Positions 32,716-39,629 of a stretch of DNA of 39,629 nucleotides are shown piece after piece. Position numbers and translations under genes: made by a program. The notes below the pieces were generated by a model. The model made no database searches and was not told the DNA's origin. It was given only the letters and a program-made list of their open reading frames with translations. How positions within the stretch are numbered: the first letter of the stretch is position 1; every line of letters begins with the position of its first letter. The stretch comes from Levilactobacillus paucivorans (GTDB lineage Bacteria; Bacillota; Bacilli; Lactobacillales; Lactobacillaceae). The DNA lies in assembly GCF_001437125.1 (NCBI RefSeq), contig NZ_JQCA01000112.1:1-39629 (forward strand), read 5' to 3'.

Positions 32716-32767
32716 AATAAGGCGTCGGATCTCTATCTTCAAGATAAGAGGTCCGACGCCTTATTTT
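32716..32767. terminator. bidirectional terminator (hsp20 / aldo-keto reductase)
   Basis: A long stem AATAAGGCGTCGGA...TCCGACGCCTTATT with inner CTCT/AGAG is followed by TTTTTG. It lies between convergent genes. Confidence 0.9.
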
Positions 32768-32783
32768 TGTTGTTAATTTCTAA

Positions 32784-33632
32784 CTAATACTGTTTCCCAG
32801 TTTCGTAAACAATTTCAGGTTCATTGCCATTCCGTTGATTCTTATTCAGTAGGTCGATCATGGTCATTTCATCCTCACTGAGGGTGAAGTCAAAGATCTC
32901 GGCGTTCTGACGAATTCGTTCGGCGTGTTGCGACTTCGGAATTGGCAAGATGTCGTGTTGCAGTTCCCAGCGCAGAATGGTTTGGGCAACTGACTTGTTA
33001 TGGTGCCCGGCAATCTTAGCAATCATCGGGTCGGCCAAGTCCACACGACGACCCAGAGGACTCCAAGCCTCCGTGATGATATGGTTGGCAGTGTCGAAGT
33101 CGTTTAATGCTTGTTGGTTCAGGTAGGGGTGATATTCAACTTGGTTGATGACGGGCATCTCTTTGGCCTTGGTTGCCAGCAATTCTAGGTGAGCCACGGT
33201 GTAGTTGGACACCCCAATTGACTTCACCTGACCATTGGCCTTGAGTTGTTCGAGGGCGCGCCAGGTGTCAAAGAAATGTTCTCGGACAGGCCAGTGAATC
33301 AGCAGCAGGTCTAGGTAGTCGGTCTGAAGCCGCTTTAAAGAGCCGGTGACGGCCTGCAGGGTTTCATCGTAACCTTGGGCCACCTCGGCGACCTTACTGG
33401 TCAGAAAGAGCTCCTGACGGGGAATCTGTAGGTGTTGTAGAGTGGTCCCGAGGATATCTTCGTTACGGTAGAGCATTGCCGTATCGAAAAGCCGATATCC
33501 GGCATCCCAGGCGGCCTTAATCGTGGCGTCCATGGTCTCCTGGTCACTCAATAAGTAGGTCCCAAATCCCATGCCGGGAATGGCGTTACCATCCGCCAGT
33601 GGGCGGGTTGAAGCAAGATTTTTAATGGTCAT
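32784..33632 (-). CDS. aldo/keto reductase (2,5-diketo-D-gluconate reductase-like)
   Basis: A 282-aa NADPH-dependent oxidoreductase with the aldo/keto reductase barrel. The catalytic tetrad is complete: Asp50 (YRLFDTAMLY), Tyr55, Lys80 (FLTSKVAE) and His113 (LLLIHWP). SIGVSNYTVAHLE, NQVEYHPYLNQ and the C-terminal cofactor motif ILPIPKSQHAERIRQN are present. It reduces small aldehydes and ketones; the true substrate is unknown. It lies 21 nt downstream of a small membrane protein gene on the same strand, presumably one operon. Confidence 0.94.
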   Translation of the reverse strand: MTIKNLASTRPLADGNAIPGMGFGTYLLSDQETMDATIKAAWDAGYRLFDTAMLYRNEDILGTTLQHLQIPRQELFLTSKVAEVAQGYDETLQAVTGSLKRLQTDYLDLLLIHWPVREHFFDTWRALEQLKANGQVKSIGVSNYTVAHLELLATKAKEMPVINQVEYHPYLNQQALNDFDTANHIITEAWSPLGRRVDLADPMIAKIAGHHNKSVAQTILRWELQHDILPIPKSQHAERIRQNAEIFDFTLSEDEMTMIDLLNKNQRNGNEPEIVYETGKQY

Positions 33633-33653
33633 GACTATCGTCTCCTTGGTTAA

Positions 33654-33815
33654 TTAGCGTGGTCGCTTGAATTGGTCGTACAGGTTAATTGAGGCTTCGA
33701 TTAGCATGCCAAAGGTCATTAGCCACATGGCCAACATATCCTTATGGGCTAACATACAACCGAAAAGGACAATATAGAGGATAAATAGAATAACCGATGA
33801 TGACTTGTGATTCAT
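33654..33815 (-). CDS. small membrane protein, 53 aa
   Basis: The ATG at 33815 has GGAGG about 8 nt upstream. The frame is open back to 33935, but that extension lacks a ribosome binding site. The protein has two hydrophobic segments (VILFILYIVLFGCMLA and MLAMWLMTFGMLIEASINL) and a basic C-terminus (DQFKRPR), so it is probably an integral membrane hairpin. It precedes the aldo/keto reductase gene by 21 nt. The family is unknown. Confidence 0.75.
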   Translation of the reverse strand: MNHKSSSVILFILYIVLFGCMLAHKDMLAMWLMTFGMLIEASINLYDQFKRPR

Positions 33816-33991
33816 AATGGTTCCTCCTTTATGTAGTGAAAATGGGGACCAGCCAAATAGCTGCCGGCCGCAATGATTATGTAAAACCATACTGACAAAT
33901 TTAGCAGATCGAAACGTTATTCCCATATGTTTCAACTTGTAGAATTTAAAAGATGATAAGGTGAGTGTTTCGTTATAGAAGTGGTCGATCT

Positions 33992-34172
33992 AAGCCGGAG
34001 GAGGTCAGGGGTGGAGCCGGCCGTGGTGGTGATGTTAGACCGAGCGATTTTCTCGGCCTTACATCACGGGCGACTTTGAAGACTCGCGTCCTTGGCGAGG
34101 CTTCAAATCGAGCGAGAAGCCCACAGGGCTGAAGCGTCCCCACAGCAGGCGTAATCCCTGGCAGCCGCAGGC
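33992..34172 (+). repeat. structured repeat, copy D
   Basis: The plus-oriented twin of copy C, with the same three hairpins: GATGTTAGACCGAG / CTCGGCCTTACATC, TTTGAAGACTCGC / GCGAGGCTTCAAA, and AGCCC-ACA-GGGCT. The differences from C lie mostly in loops and single positions. It sits about 170 bp upstream of the P-type ATPase gene. The rest of the gap (33816-34345) shows only a possible -10 TACAAT and an AAAGGAGGAA ribosome binding site near 34330-34340. Confidence 0.85.
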
Positions 34173-34345
34173 AAACAATTGCAGTTACTTCCACAACCCC
34201 ATACGTCCATTTAACCACTCCGACGAGGTCCTGTGAACTATTACCGAATTTTTAAAGTTCCTGAAAATGTCGCGTGATTACAGGATTGAAAGCGGATTAT
34301 CGAGTACAATGGTGGTTAAAGAACCCGTAAAAGGAGGAATCGGCG

Positions 34346-36688
34346 ATGCCAGAACGTGAGTTACCTTTACTGGATCAAGGCCTAGATGATGCGGCGGTCC
34401 GTCAGCGGATTGCGGCGGGCCAACAGAACGATCCGTTACCCCCACTGACCAGAAGCGTCAAACAAATTTTTCGTGATAACCTGCTAACGCTATTTAACCT
34501 GATCAACCTTCTTCTAGGGGGCCTGGTGCTCCTGACGGGGAGTTATAAAAATCTCCTGTTCATCGGCGTCGTGGTCTTCAATACGGGGATCGGTATTTTT
34601 CAAGAAATCAGATCAAAACGCCAAGTCGATAAGTTGGCACTGTTGTCTGAAAGTAAAATTAATGTCCGTCGTAACGGCCAAGTGGCGGCGCATTCCCAGG
34701 ATGATTTGGTGGTCGATGACCTGATGATTTTAGGGCGGGGGGACCAGTTACCCGTGGATGGCCGCGTTAGAGAGACGACCGGCATCGAAGTCGATGAGTC
34801 TCAAATTACCGGGGAGTCGACGCCTATTATGAAGGCGACTGGGGATGATCTCATTTCCGGAAGTGTCATTTTAGGGGGCCGCGCGACCGTCCAGGCCACC
34901 ACGGTCGGGCATGGGAGCTTCGTGAAGAAGCTGGCGAATTCCGCTAAAGAAAAAAAGCGGGGGGCCAGCGAACTCCTCACCATTATTAATCGAATTATCA
35001 AAGTGTTGACGTTTACCATTATCCCGTTAGGAGTGGCACTCTTCGTTTCCGCACTCTTACGGGGACAGGATCAGAACCGAGCCATTCTCGGTACGGTGGC
35101 GGCTGTGGTGGGGATGATTCCTGAAGGACTCGTCTTATTAACTTCTGTGGCTTTGGCGGCTGGGGCCTTCACCTTGGGTCGACGCAACGTGTTGGTGCGG
35201 GAGCTACCGGCGATTGAGGCCTTGGCCCGGGTTGATGTACTGTGTCTGGATAAGACCGGGACGATTACCAACGGCCAATTACAATTTGATCGGATTGAAC
35301 CAGTTGGTCACCAGACGGCAGAAGCCTTACAAACGACGCTGGCTCAGGTCGTCGCGGCGACGGGCGATGATAACGAGACTGCTCAGGCGGTCAAGACTGC
35401 CTTGGGGACACCAACCGTGACCGCTAGTGAGGTCTTGCCGTTCTCGTCCGGGAGAAAGTGGAGTGGGGCGCGGCTAGCTAGTGGCCAGGCCTATGTGTTG
35501 GGTGCACCGGAGTTTATCTTCGCGACGGTTCCCACTGATATCAAACGTCGGATTACAGACCTGGCGGCCGCCGGTTATCGCGTGCTCGTGCTGGCCCAAG
35601 TTGATCAGCTGACGACACCACAACCTACCGCACCACAGGCTCTGGGTCTGTTGTGTATCACGGATGAACTGCGGCCGCGAGCTAAGGATACCTTTGGCTA
35701 TTTTGCGACTCAGGAAGTGGCCCTCAAGGTCATCTCTGGGGACAACCCCGTGACCGTGGCCAGTATTGCTAAACGTGCCGGGATCGCCGGGGCTGACCAA
35801 CTCGTCGACATGAGTCAGGTGGGCGCCACGCCCGATTACGCTAAGTTGGTGGCGAACTACAATGTCTTTGGCCGCGTGACCCCCAGTCAAAAGCAAAGCC
35901 TCATTCAGGCCTATCAGACCGCGGGGCACACCGTGGCCATGACCGGGGATGGGGTCAACGATCTGTTGGCGCTACGTCAGGCGGACTGCAGTATTGCCAT
36001 GGCCTCTGGGAGTGAAGCCACCAAGAGTCTTGCAGACTTCGTGCTGGTGGATTCTAATTTTGATGCGATGATCAACGTCCTCAATGAAGGCCGTCGAGTC
36101 ATTAACAATATTGAGCGGGTGGCTTCACTTTACCTGATCAAGACCATGTACTCAGTCGTCCTGACGTTGATTTTCATCTTCATGAGTCGAAGCTATCCGT
36201 TTGAACCCATTCAATTAACGCCAATCTCCTCGCTGATGGTGGGAATTCCCACCTTCTTCTTGGCCCTCCAACCCAACTACGCCCGCATTCAGGGGCGGTT
36301 TATGCAACAGGTCATGGAGATTGCGGCCCCGGCTGCGGTCTGCGTGGTCGGGTACATTCTGGTCATTCTCGCCTTGGGCACGCAGTTTCACCTCGACTTC
36401 GCGACGACCTCGACGCTGAGTGTCCTGATGACAGGGTTGATTAGCCTCAACGCGTTACTCCGCGTGGCCCGGCCCCTCAACCGTTTCAAGATTGGCCTGG
36501 TGGCATTGATGGCGGGATTATTCGCCGTTGTTTTCCTCTTCTTTGGGTCAATCTTCTCTCTGGTTAGCCTGTTAAATTGGCAACTCGCCTTGATTTATAT
36601 TCCGTTGATGATCAGTGTCCAGCCCATCTTCCTGGTGGTTCAGGAGGTCTTGGGAAAGCGGATCTTGAGTCGCATACGTTGGCGCTAG
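34346..36688 (+). CDS. P-type cation ATPase, CtpE/Exp7 type
   Basis: A 780-aa membrane ATPase. The actuator motif ESQITGESTPIMK, the membrane motif MIPEGLVLLTS (Pro259-Glu-Gly-Leu, the PEGL signature), the phosphorylated Asp302 in CLDKTGTITNG, the FSSGRKWSG nucleotide-binding loop and MTGDGVNDLLALRQADCSIAMASGSEA are all intact. PEGL-type enzymes include CtpE of mycobacteria and Exp7/CaxP of streptococci, linked to Ca2+ transport; YfgQ-like annotation is common. It lacks the heavy-metal CPx motif. It is monocistronic with AAAGGAGGAA. Ca2+ is the best guess by family. Confidence 0.9.
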   Translation: MPERELPLLDQGLDDAAVRQRIAAGQQNDPLPPLTRSVKQIFRDNLLTLFNLINLLLGGLVLLTGSYKNLLFIGVVVFNTGIGIFQEIRSKRQVDKLALLSESKINVRRNGQVAAHSQDDLVVDDLMILGRGDQLPVDGRVRETTGIEVDESQITGESTPIMKATGDDLISGSVILGGRATVQATTVGHGSFVKKLANSAKEKKRGASELLTIINRIIKVLTFTIIPLGVALFVSALLRGQDQNRAILGTVAAVVGMIPEGLVLLTSVALAAGAFTLGRRNVLVRELPAIEALARVDVLCLDKTGTITNGQLQFDRIEPVGHQTAEALQTTLAQVVAATGDDNETAQAVKTALGTPTVTASEVLPFSSGRKWSGARLASGQAYVLGAPEFIFATVPTDIKRRITDLAAAGYRVLVLAQVDQLTTPQPTAPQALGLLCITDELRPRAKDTFGYFATQEVALKVISGDNPVTVASIAKRAGIAGADQLVDMSQVGATPDYAKLVANYNVFGRVTPSQKQSLIQAYQTAGHTVAMTGDGVNDLLALRQADCSIAMASGSEATKSLADFVLVDSNFDAMINVLNEGRRVINNIERVASLYLIKTMYSVVLTLIFIFMSRSYPFEPIQLTPISSLMVGIPTFFLALQPNYARIQGRFMQQVMEIAAPAAVCVVGYILVILALGTQFHLDFATTSTLSVLMTGLISLNALLRVARPLNRFKIGLVALMAGLFAVVFLFFGSIFSLVSLLNWQLALIYIPLMISVQPIFLVVQEVLGKRILSRIRWR

Positions 36689-36779
36689 CTGAAAACTAAA
36701 CAATTAATGCTTATCTAGTCATTAAAACTAGGTAATATGTTATAATTGCCAGTAAGAACCGGAAGGGTAGGGATGAGAC

Positions 36780-37304
36780 ATGGCTGACTTCAATCAATAC
36801 ACGCGGTGGGAACACCAGATGCATGGCGTTAAATTGCCACGGTGGGATGATCTCCCTAAGTTTGATCTTTACATGGACCAGGTAACGGCGCTAATTAACG
36901 ATATTCTCGGACCTTTGGGCATTGATACCATCACCCCAGCGATGATTAACAACTATGTTAAACACCACGTGATCTTGGCTCCGGTCAAGAAGAAGTATCA
37001 GACCATGCAGCTCACGGATATCCTGATGATCAGTCTCTTAAAGCCGATGTTCCAGACGGATACGGTCCGTTCTGGCATCGACCAAATTACGGCGGGGGAC
37101 TATCCGAAGCAGGCCTATGACAACTTCATTAGCCAGCTGGAAGATCGCCTGCACCACTTGGGTGAAGAACAGGTTCAGCCAGCTGCCAAGGATTTAAATG
37201 AAAAGCTGATGCAGGTGGCCATCGATGCCGTTGTTTCCCGGCTTCAGTCCGAGAAACTCCTGCACCTCATCAAACGACCAATCCGTAAAATTGAAAAGAA
37301 ATAA
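36780..37304 (+). CDS. DUF1836 family protein
   Basis: A 174-aa soluble protein with the DUF1836 pattern: LPRWDDLPKFDLYMDQV near the N-terminus, then TPAMINNYVKHHVILAPVKKKYQTMQLTDILMISLLKPMF, which resembles a winged-helix/MerR-like DNA-binding segment. A helical C-terminal half follows, ending in a Lys/Arg-rich tail (RPIRKIEKK). The function is not established; a transcription regulator is plausible. It has its own -10 (TATAAT near 36740), and the GGAAGGGTAGGG leader gives a weak ribosome binding site. It ends in the shared terminator. Confidence 0.85.
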   Translation: MADFNQYTRWEHQMHGVKLPRWDDLPKFDLYMDQVTALINDILGPLGIDTITPAMINNYVKHHVILAPVKKKYQTMQLTDILMISLLKPMFQTDTVRSGIDQITAGDYPKQAYDNFISQLEDRLHHLGEEQVQPAAKDLNEKLMQVAIDAVVSRLQSEKLLHLIKRPIRKIEKK

Positions 37305-37313
37305 AGAATACAC

Positions 37314-37362
37314 AAAGGCACCGCGACTTTTCCCCCTGGGAATCGTTGCGGTGCCTTTCTTT
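37314..37362. terminator. bidirectional terminator (DUF1836 / GDPD genes)
   Basis: AAAGGCACCGC and GCGGTGCCTTT, with an inner CCC/GGG, lie between two convergent genes. Confidence 0.85.
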
Positions 37363-37364
37363 GA

Positions 37365-39158
37365 CTATTGGGTCTGTGATTCTAAGGATAAGTCATTCAT
37401 GAAGGTTAACAACAGGTTGGCATAGCTCGGGTGATCCGTGTTGTCCTTGATTTCCTGTTGAATGGTACTGAGGTTGTTGGTAATGACCCCGTTAACCCCC
37501 AAGAACATCATTTGGTCGGTCTGGGTGACGTCGTCGATATCCCAGGCGTAGACGCGCTTGTGGAGCTTCTCAGCCTGGTCGATGAAGGTGTCGTTCAGTG
37601 TCGTCGACTCCATCGTGTAGGCATTGGCTTTGGTGTGCGGGAAGGTGAGGTTGTACGGCATGATGTAGCTGACGAAGAGTTTCGGATAATCCGTCTTCAA
37701 GGTGTTCATGATGCCATAACTTAGCGTGTGGACCTCATCGTGATTGGTCAGGATCCGTTGTCCAAATTGGCGGTAAAACCGGGCCGGTAGATCTTTGGAA
37801 TCCCGGCGACTGGTCTTGATCTCAATCAGGAGTTTTTGTTTGTGCTTGATCGCCGAATTGAGGTACGCGTCGAAGCTGGGAATCTTGGCCTGGTAGCCAT
37901 TTTCGGTCACGGTTACCGCGGTGAGTTGTTTCAGAGTCATCTTGGAAACATTGCGGTTTAAGCCGGCTAAGGCCTTGAGATTACCGTCATGCATGACCAC
38001 GAACTGATGGTCCTTGGTCTCACGGATATCCATTTCGACATAATCGGGATGTTCCCGGCTGGTCTTGACCATGGCGGGGATGGTGTTCTGAACCCCGTTA
38101 CCGTGGTCCACGCCCCGGTGGGCAATCGTCAAGGGACGACTCATGGCAAAGCCGTTGAGGTAGATCAGGTTGAAGGTGACGAGTAAGCCAGAAATGAAGA
38201 TGACCCCACCCGTAATGAAAAGACGAGTCCGCAGCTTCGTTTTAGCGGGTTCGTGGAAGCGCAGGAGGGTCGTGGGTGTCAGCCGTTGGCCCTCATGGCT
38301 ACTGAGAATCACCATCATGAAGACAACCGTGCTATAGCAGACAATGAACTCCGTGATAATTTCCATGATGAGCAGGTTAATCGTGGCCGCTGCTAGCCCG
38401 AAGTGTGTGCGGTCAGCACCCAACTGGGCGAGATAGATTACGGCATAGATGATCCACACGGTGGCGGTAACTAACGCCAGGGTAATCAGGATGCGGCTAA
38501 GGTAGGTCCAGAAGTGGCCGCGAGTGCGTTGCCAACTCAGCCGGATGGCCTGGCGACTGTGTTGCTGGTCGAGAATCATCAACGGCAACACGCTGATCAG
38601 GCGAATCCCGAGATAGGCGGCCCCAATGTAGAAGAGCCCGAGGGCCGCGGCCATGATCGGCTTTTCCATGAGATAACTGACAATGAACGCTGGAATCTTG
38701 GCCTTGCTGATGAGTGGTGTCGAGAAGAGCTCACTCCCAAAGGGAATAATCACGATGAAGTAGCCAATAAAGAAAAGAAAGGTGCTGGGTGAGGCACCGG
38801 CAATGCTGCGGACGGTGTCGCCTAAGACCGCTAGGGAGCTCTGTGGCCGCCCGTGGCGAATGTTGGTGACCCCGAGTAGCAGGTAGGCAAATTGCCAATA
38901 GACCAGTGTGATAATCGCCAGTAGAATCAGAGCCAGGCCAACGAGGGCCAGTGGGTGACTAATGACGAGTGATCCAATATTGGTATAAGAAATATAGGGC
39001 ACATGTTGCCAGCGCATGAGTTCAGCCGTCAGCCAGGTAAAGGCTGGAACGGCGAGATAACTCACGACAACATTTGTCATGAAGACCAGGGTGACATAGC
39101 TGCCCCAGTGATTGAAAAAGTGGTGGGTGGCTTCCCGCCAAAAGGCCCAAGGTCGCAT
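37365..39158 (-). CDS. membrane-anchored glycerophosphodiester phosphodiesterase
   Basis: A 597-aa protein. Residues about 1-330 form a membrane domain with six to eight hydrophobic segments (glycerophosphoryl diester phosphodiesterase membrane domain). The C-terminal GDPD catalytic domain starts at TIAHRGVDHGNGVQNT (His347-Arg-Gly) and holds EMDIRETKDHQFVVMHDGNL, with the second catalytic His, then LLIEIK and YAWDIDDVTQTDQM. GDPDs split glycerophosphodiesters or lipoteichoic-acid polyglycerophosphate into glycerol 3-phosphate and an alcohol. The topology suggests an outward-facing catalytic domain (inference). The GGGGAGAAGG region precedes the ATG. It is monocistronic. Confidence 0.93.
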   Translation of the reverse strand: MRPWAFWREATHHFFNHWGSYVTLVFMTNVVVSYLAVPAFTWLTAELMRWQHVPYISYTNIGSLVISHPLALVGLALILLAIITLVYWQFAYLLLGVTNIRHGRPQSSLAVLGDTVRSIAGASPSTFLFFIGYFIVIIPFGSELFSTPLISKAKIPAFIVSYLMEKPIMAAALGLFYIGAAYLGIRLISVLPLMILDQQHSRQAIRLSWQRTRGHFWTYLSRILITLALVTATVWIIYAVIYLAQLGADRTHFGLAAATINLLIMEIITEFIVCYSTVVFMMVILSSHEGQRLTPTTLLRFHEPAKTKLRTRLFITGGVIFISGLLVTFNLIYLNGFAMSRPLTIAHRGVDHGNGVQNTIPAMVKTSREHPDYVEMDIRETKDHQFVVMHDGNLKALAGLNRNVSKMTLKQLTAVTVTENGYQAKIPSFDAYLNSAIKHKQKLLIEIKTSRRDSKDLPARFYRQFGQRILTNHDEVHTLSYGIMNTLKTDYPKLFVSYIMPYNLTFPHTKANAYTMESTTLNDTFIDQAEKLHKRVYAWDIDDVTQTDQMMFLGVNGVITNNLSTIQQEIKDNTDHPSYANLLLTFMNDLSLESQTQ

Positions 39159-39547
39159 GGGATCAATCCTTCTCCCCTAAAATTGTTTTGATATCTTTAC
39201 TTTAGCATAGAGTCTCTCGGAATATTTGAAGAATTACGGTGGTCAGCGAAATATCTCGGAAAAAATGACGTCATGCCGAGTCGATTGAAAAGCAACGAAA
39301 CAGCATGTGAAAATGTAACAGCCTGAAAGTGATGACATTCACACAAATAAAGTTAATTTAAGAAGATGGTTTATATGTATGCGCTTACATGTGCGCGTGG
39401 GGCGGATCTTGATAAATCAACGTTTGATAAGTTCCAAAACTTTTTTGTGATTTTTTTAACATATGGCCTTGCAGAATTTTTGAGACGTGCTAAGATATAA
39501 CTCGTGAAGAACTTAATAAGATTGTTTTCAAAAACGGAGGCATAAGC
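39159..39547. other. intergenic region upstream of the terminal short ORF
   Basis: AT-rich DNA with no gene. A cre-like sequence TGTATGCGCTTACA (39376-39389; one mismatch to consensus) and a promoter-like TATAAC (39496-39501) lie upstream of the short ORF at 39548. The divergent minus promoter of the GDPD gene is presumably near 39190-39230. Confidence 0.4.
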
Positions 39548-39616
39548 ATGTTAAAGAACGTGAAAGAAAATCCAAAACCTCGATTTAAAATTGAAGTGCA
39601 ACACCTGCTCTACTAG
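39548..39616 (+). CDS. 22-codon ORF, possible leader peptide
   Basis: The ATG at 39548 follows CGGAGG with good spacing and opens 22 codons ending in TAG (peptide starts MLKNVKENPKPRFKIEVQ). It is basic with two prolines and no hydrophobic helix. The window ends 13 nt later, so a downstream gene and any attenuator are not visible. It may be a regulatory leader peptide or a small protein. Confidence 0.45.
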   Translation: MLKNVKENPKPRFKIEVQHLLY

Positions 39617-39629
39617 ACCAGTTCTTTAT

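Noticed and set aside
1-39629. CRISPR arrays, insertion sequences, prophage or tRNA genes
   Set aside because: No regularly spaced direct repeats, transposase, integrase or phage structural genes, or tRNA cloverleaf were found by eye.

Overview
The window (39.6 kb) looks like chromosome of a heterofermentative lactobacillus, most likely in or near Levilactobacillus. Reasons: strong AGGAGG-type ribosome binding sites, frequent TTG/GTG starts, short intergenic gaps with strong intrinsic terminators, an intact gnd + zwf pair for the phosphoketolase route, class Ib NrdI, a CIRCE-controlled Hsp20, and MalR-type control of a GH31 alpha-glucosidase. Species assignment is inference. No prophage, insertion sequence, CRISPR array or tRNA was seen.

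Layout. 1-90: 3' end of a 5S rRNA gene and its terminator. 155-1586: DAACS-family dicarboxylate/glutamate symporter. 1590-2491 (minus): an intact-looking M-box (Mg2+ riboswitch) with promoter and terminator, followed not by a Mg transporter but by a 30-codon ORF and about 500 nt of stop-riddled, hairpin-rich sequence. 2578-4226: ahpC peroxiredoxin and two small unknown genes. 4239-7480: gnd and zwf. 8053-8936: a very basic secreted protein. 8946-10847: P1B-type metal ATPase. 10984-11587: two copies of a structured repeat. 11656-16626: GH31 glucosidase and MFS sugar transporter, divergent from a LacI-type regulator, with two identical operators between. 16690-17510: HMA metallochaperone and Dps-like protein. 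17748-24939: three membrane transport genes, nrdI plus an overlapping nitroreductase, and an antibiotic-resistance-type ABC-F gene behind a terminator/attenuator leader. 25115-28183: AEC transporter, CNNM/CorC-type protein, small acidic protein. 28212-34172: an island bracketed by two nearly identical inverted copies of the structured repeat, holding a membrane protein plus beta-helix/tandem AAA+ ATPase pair, hsp20, an aldo/keto reductase and a small membrane protein. 34346-39158: CtpE/Exp7-like P-type ATPase, DUF1836 protein, membrane GDPD. 39548-39616: a short leader-like ORF at the window edge.

How parts connect. The P1B ATPase has no N-terminal metal-binding domain. The separate HMA protein, co-transcribed with the Dps-like protein, may supply it, and both promoters carry an FNR/FLP-type palindrome centred about 41.5 bp upstream of the predicted start site, so they probably form one redox/metal regulon. 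The sugar locus is a self-contained maltose-type uptake/hydrolysis unit with its own repressor. Cation homeostasis recurs (M-box locus, CNNM protein, CtpE-like ATPase), although no direct link is visible.

Most interesting items: (1) the M-box-controlled transcript with no transporter; (2) a roughly 180-nt repeat family, four copies, whose helices are kept by compensatory changes; (3) the beta-helix-AAA+-AAA+ protein with its PKFG-repeat membrane partner; (4) the shared FNR-type sites and a Dps-like protein lacking the canonical ferroxidase histidines.
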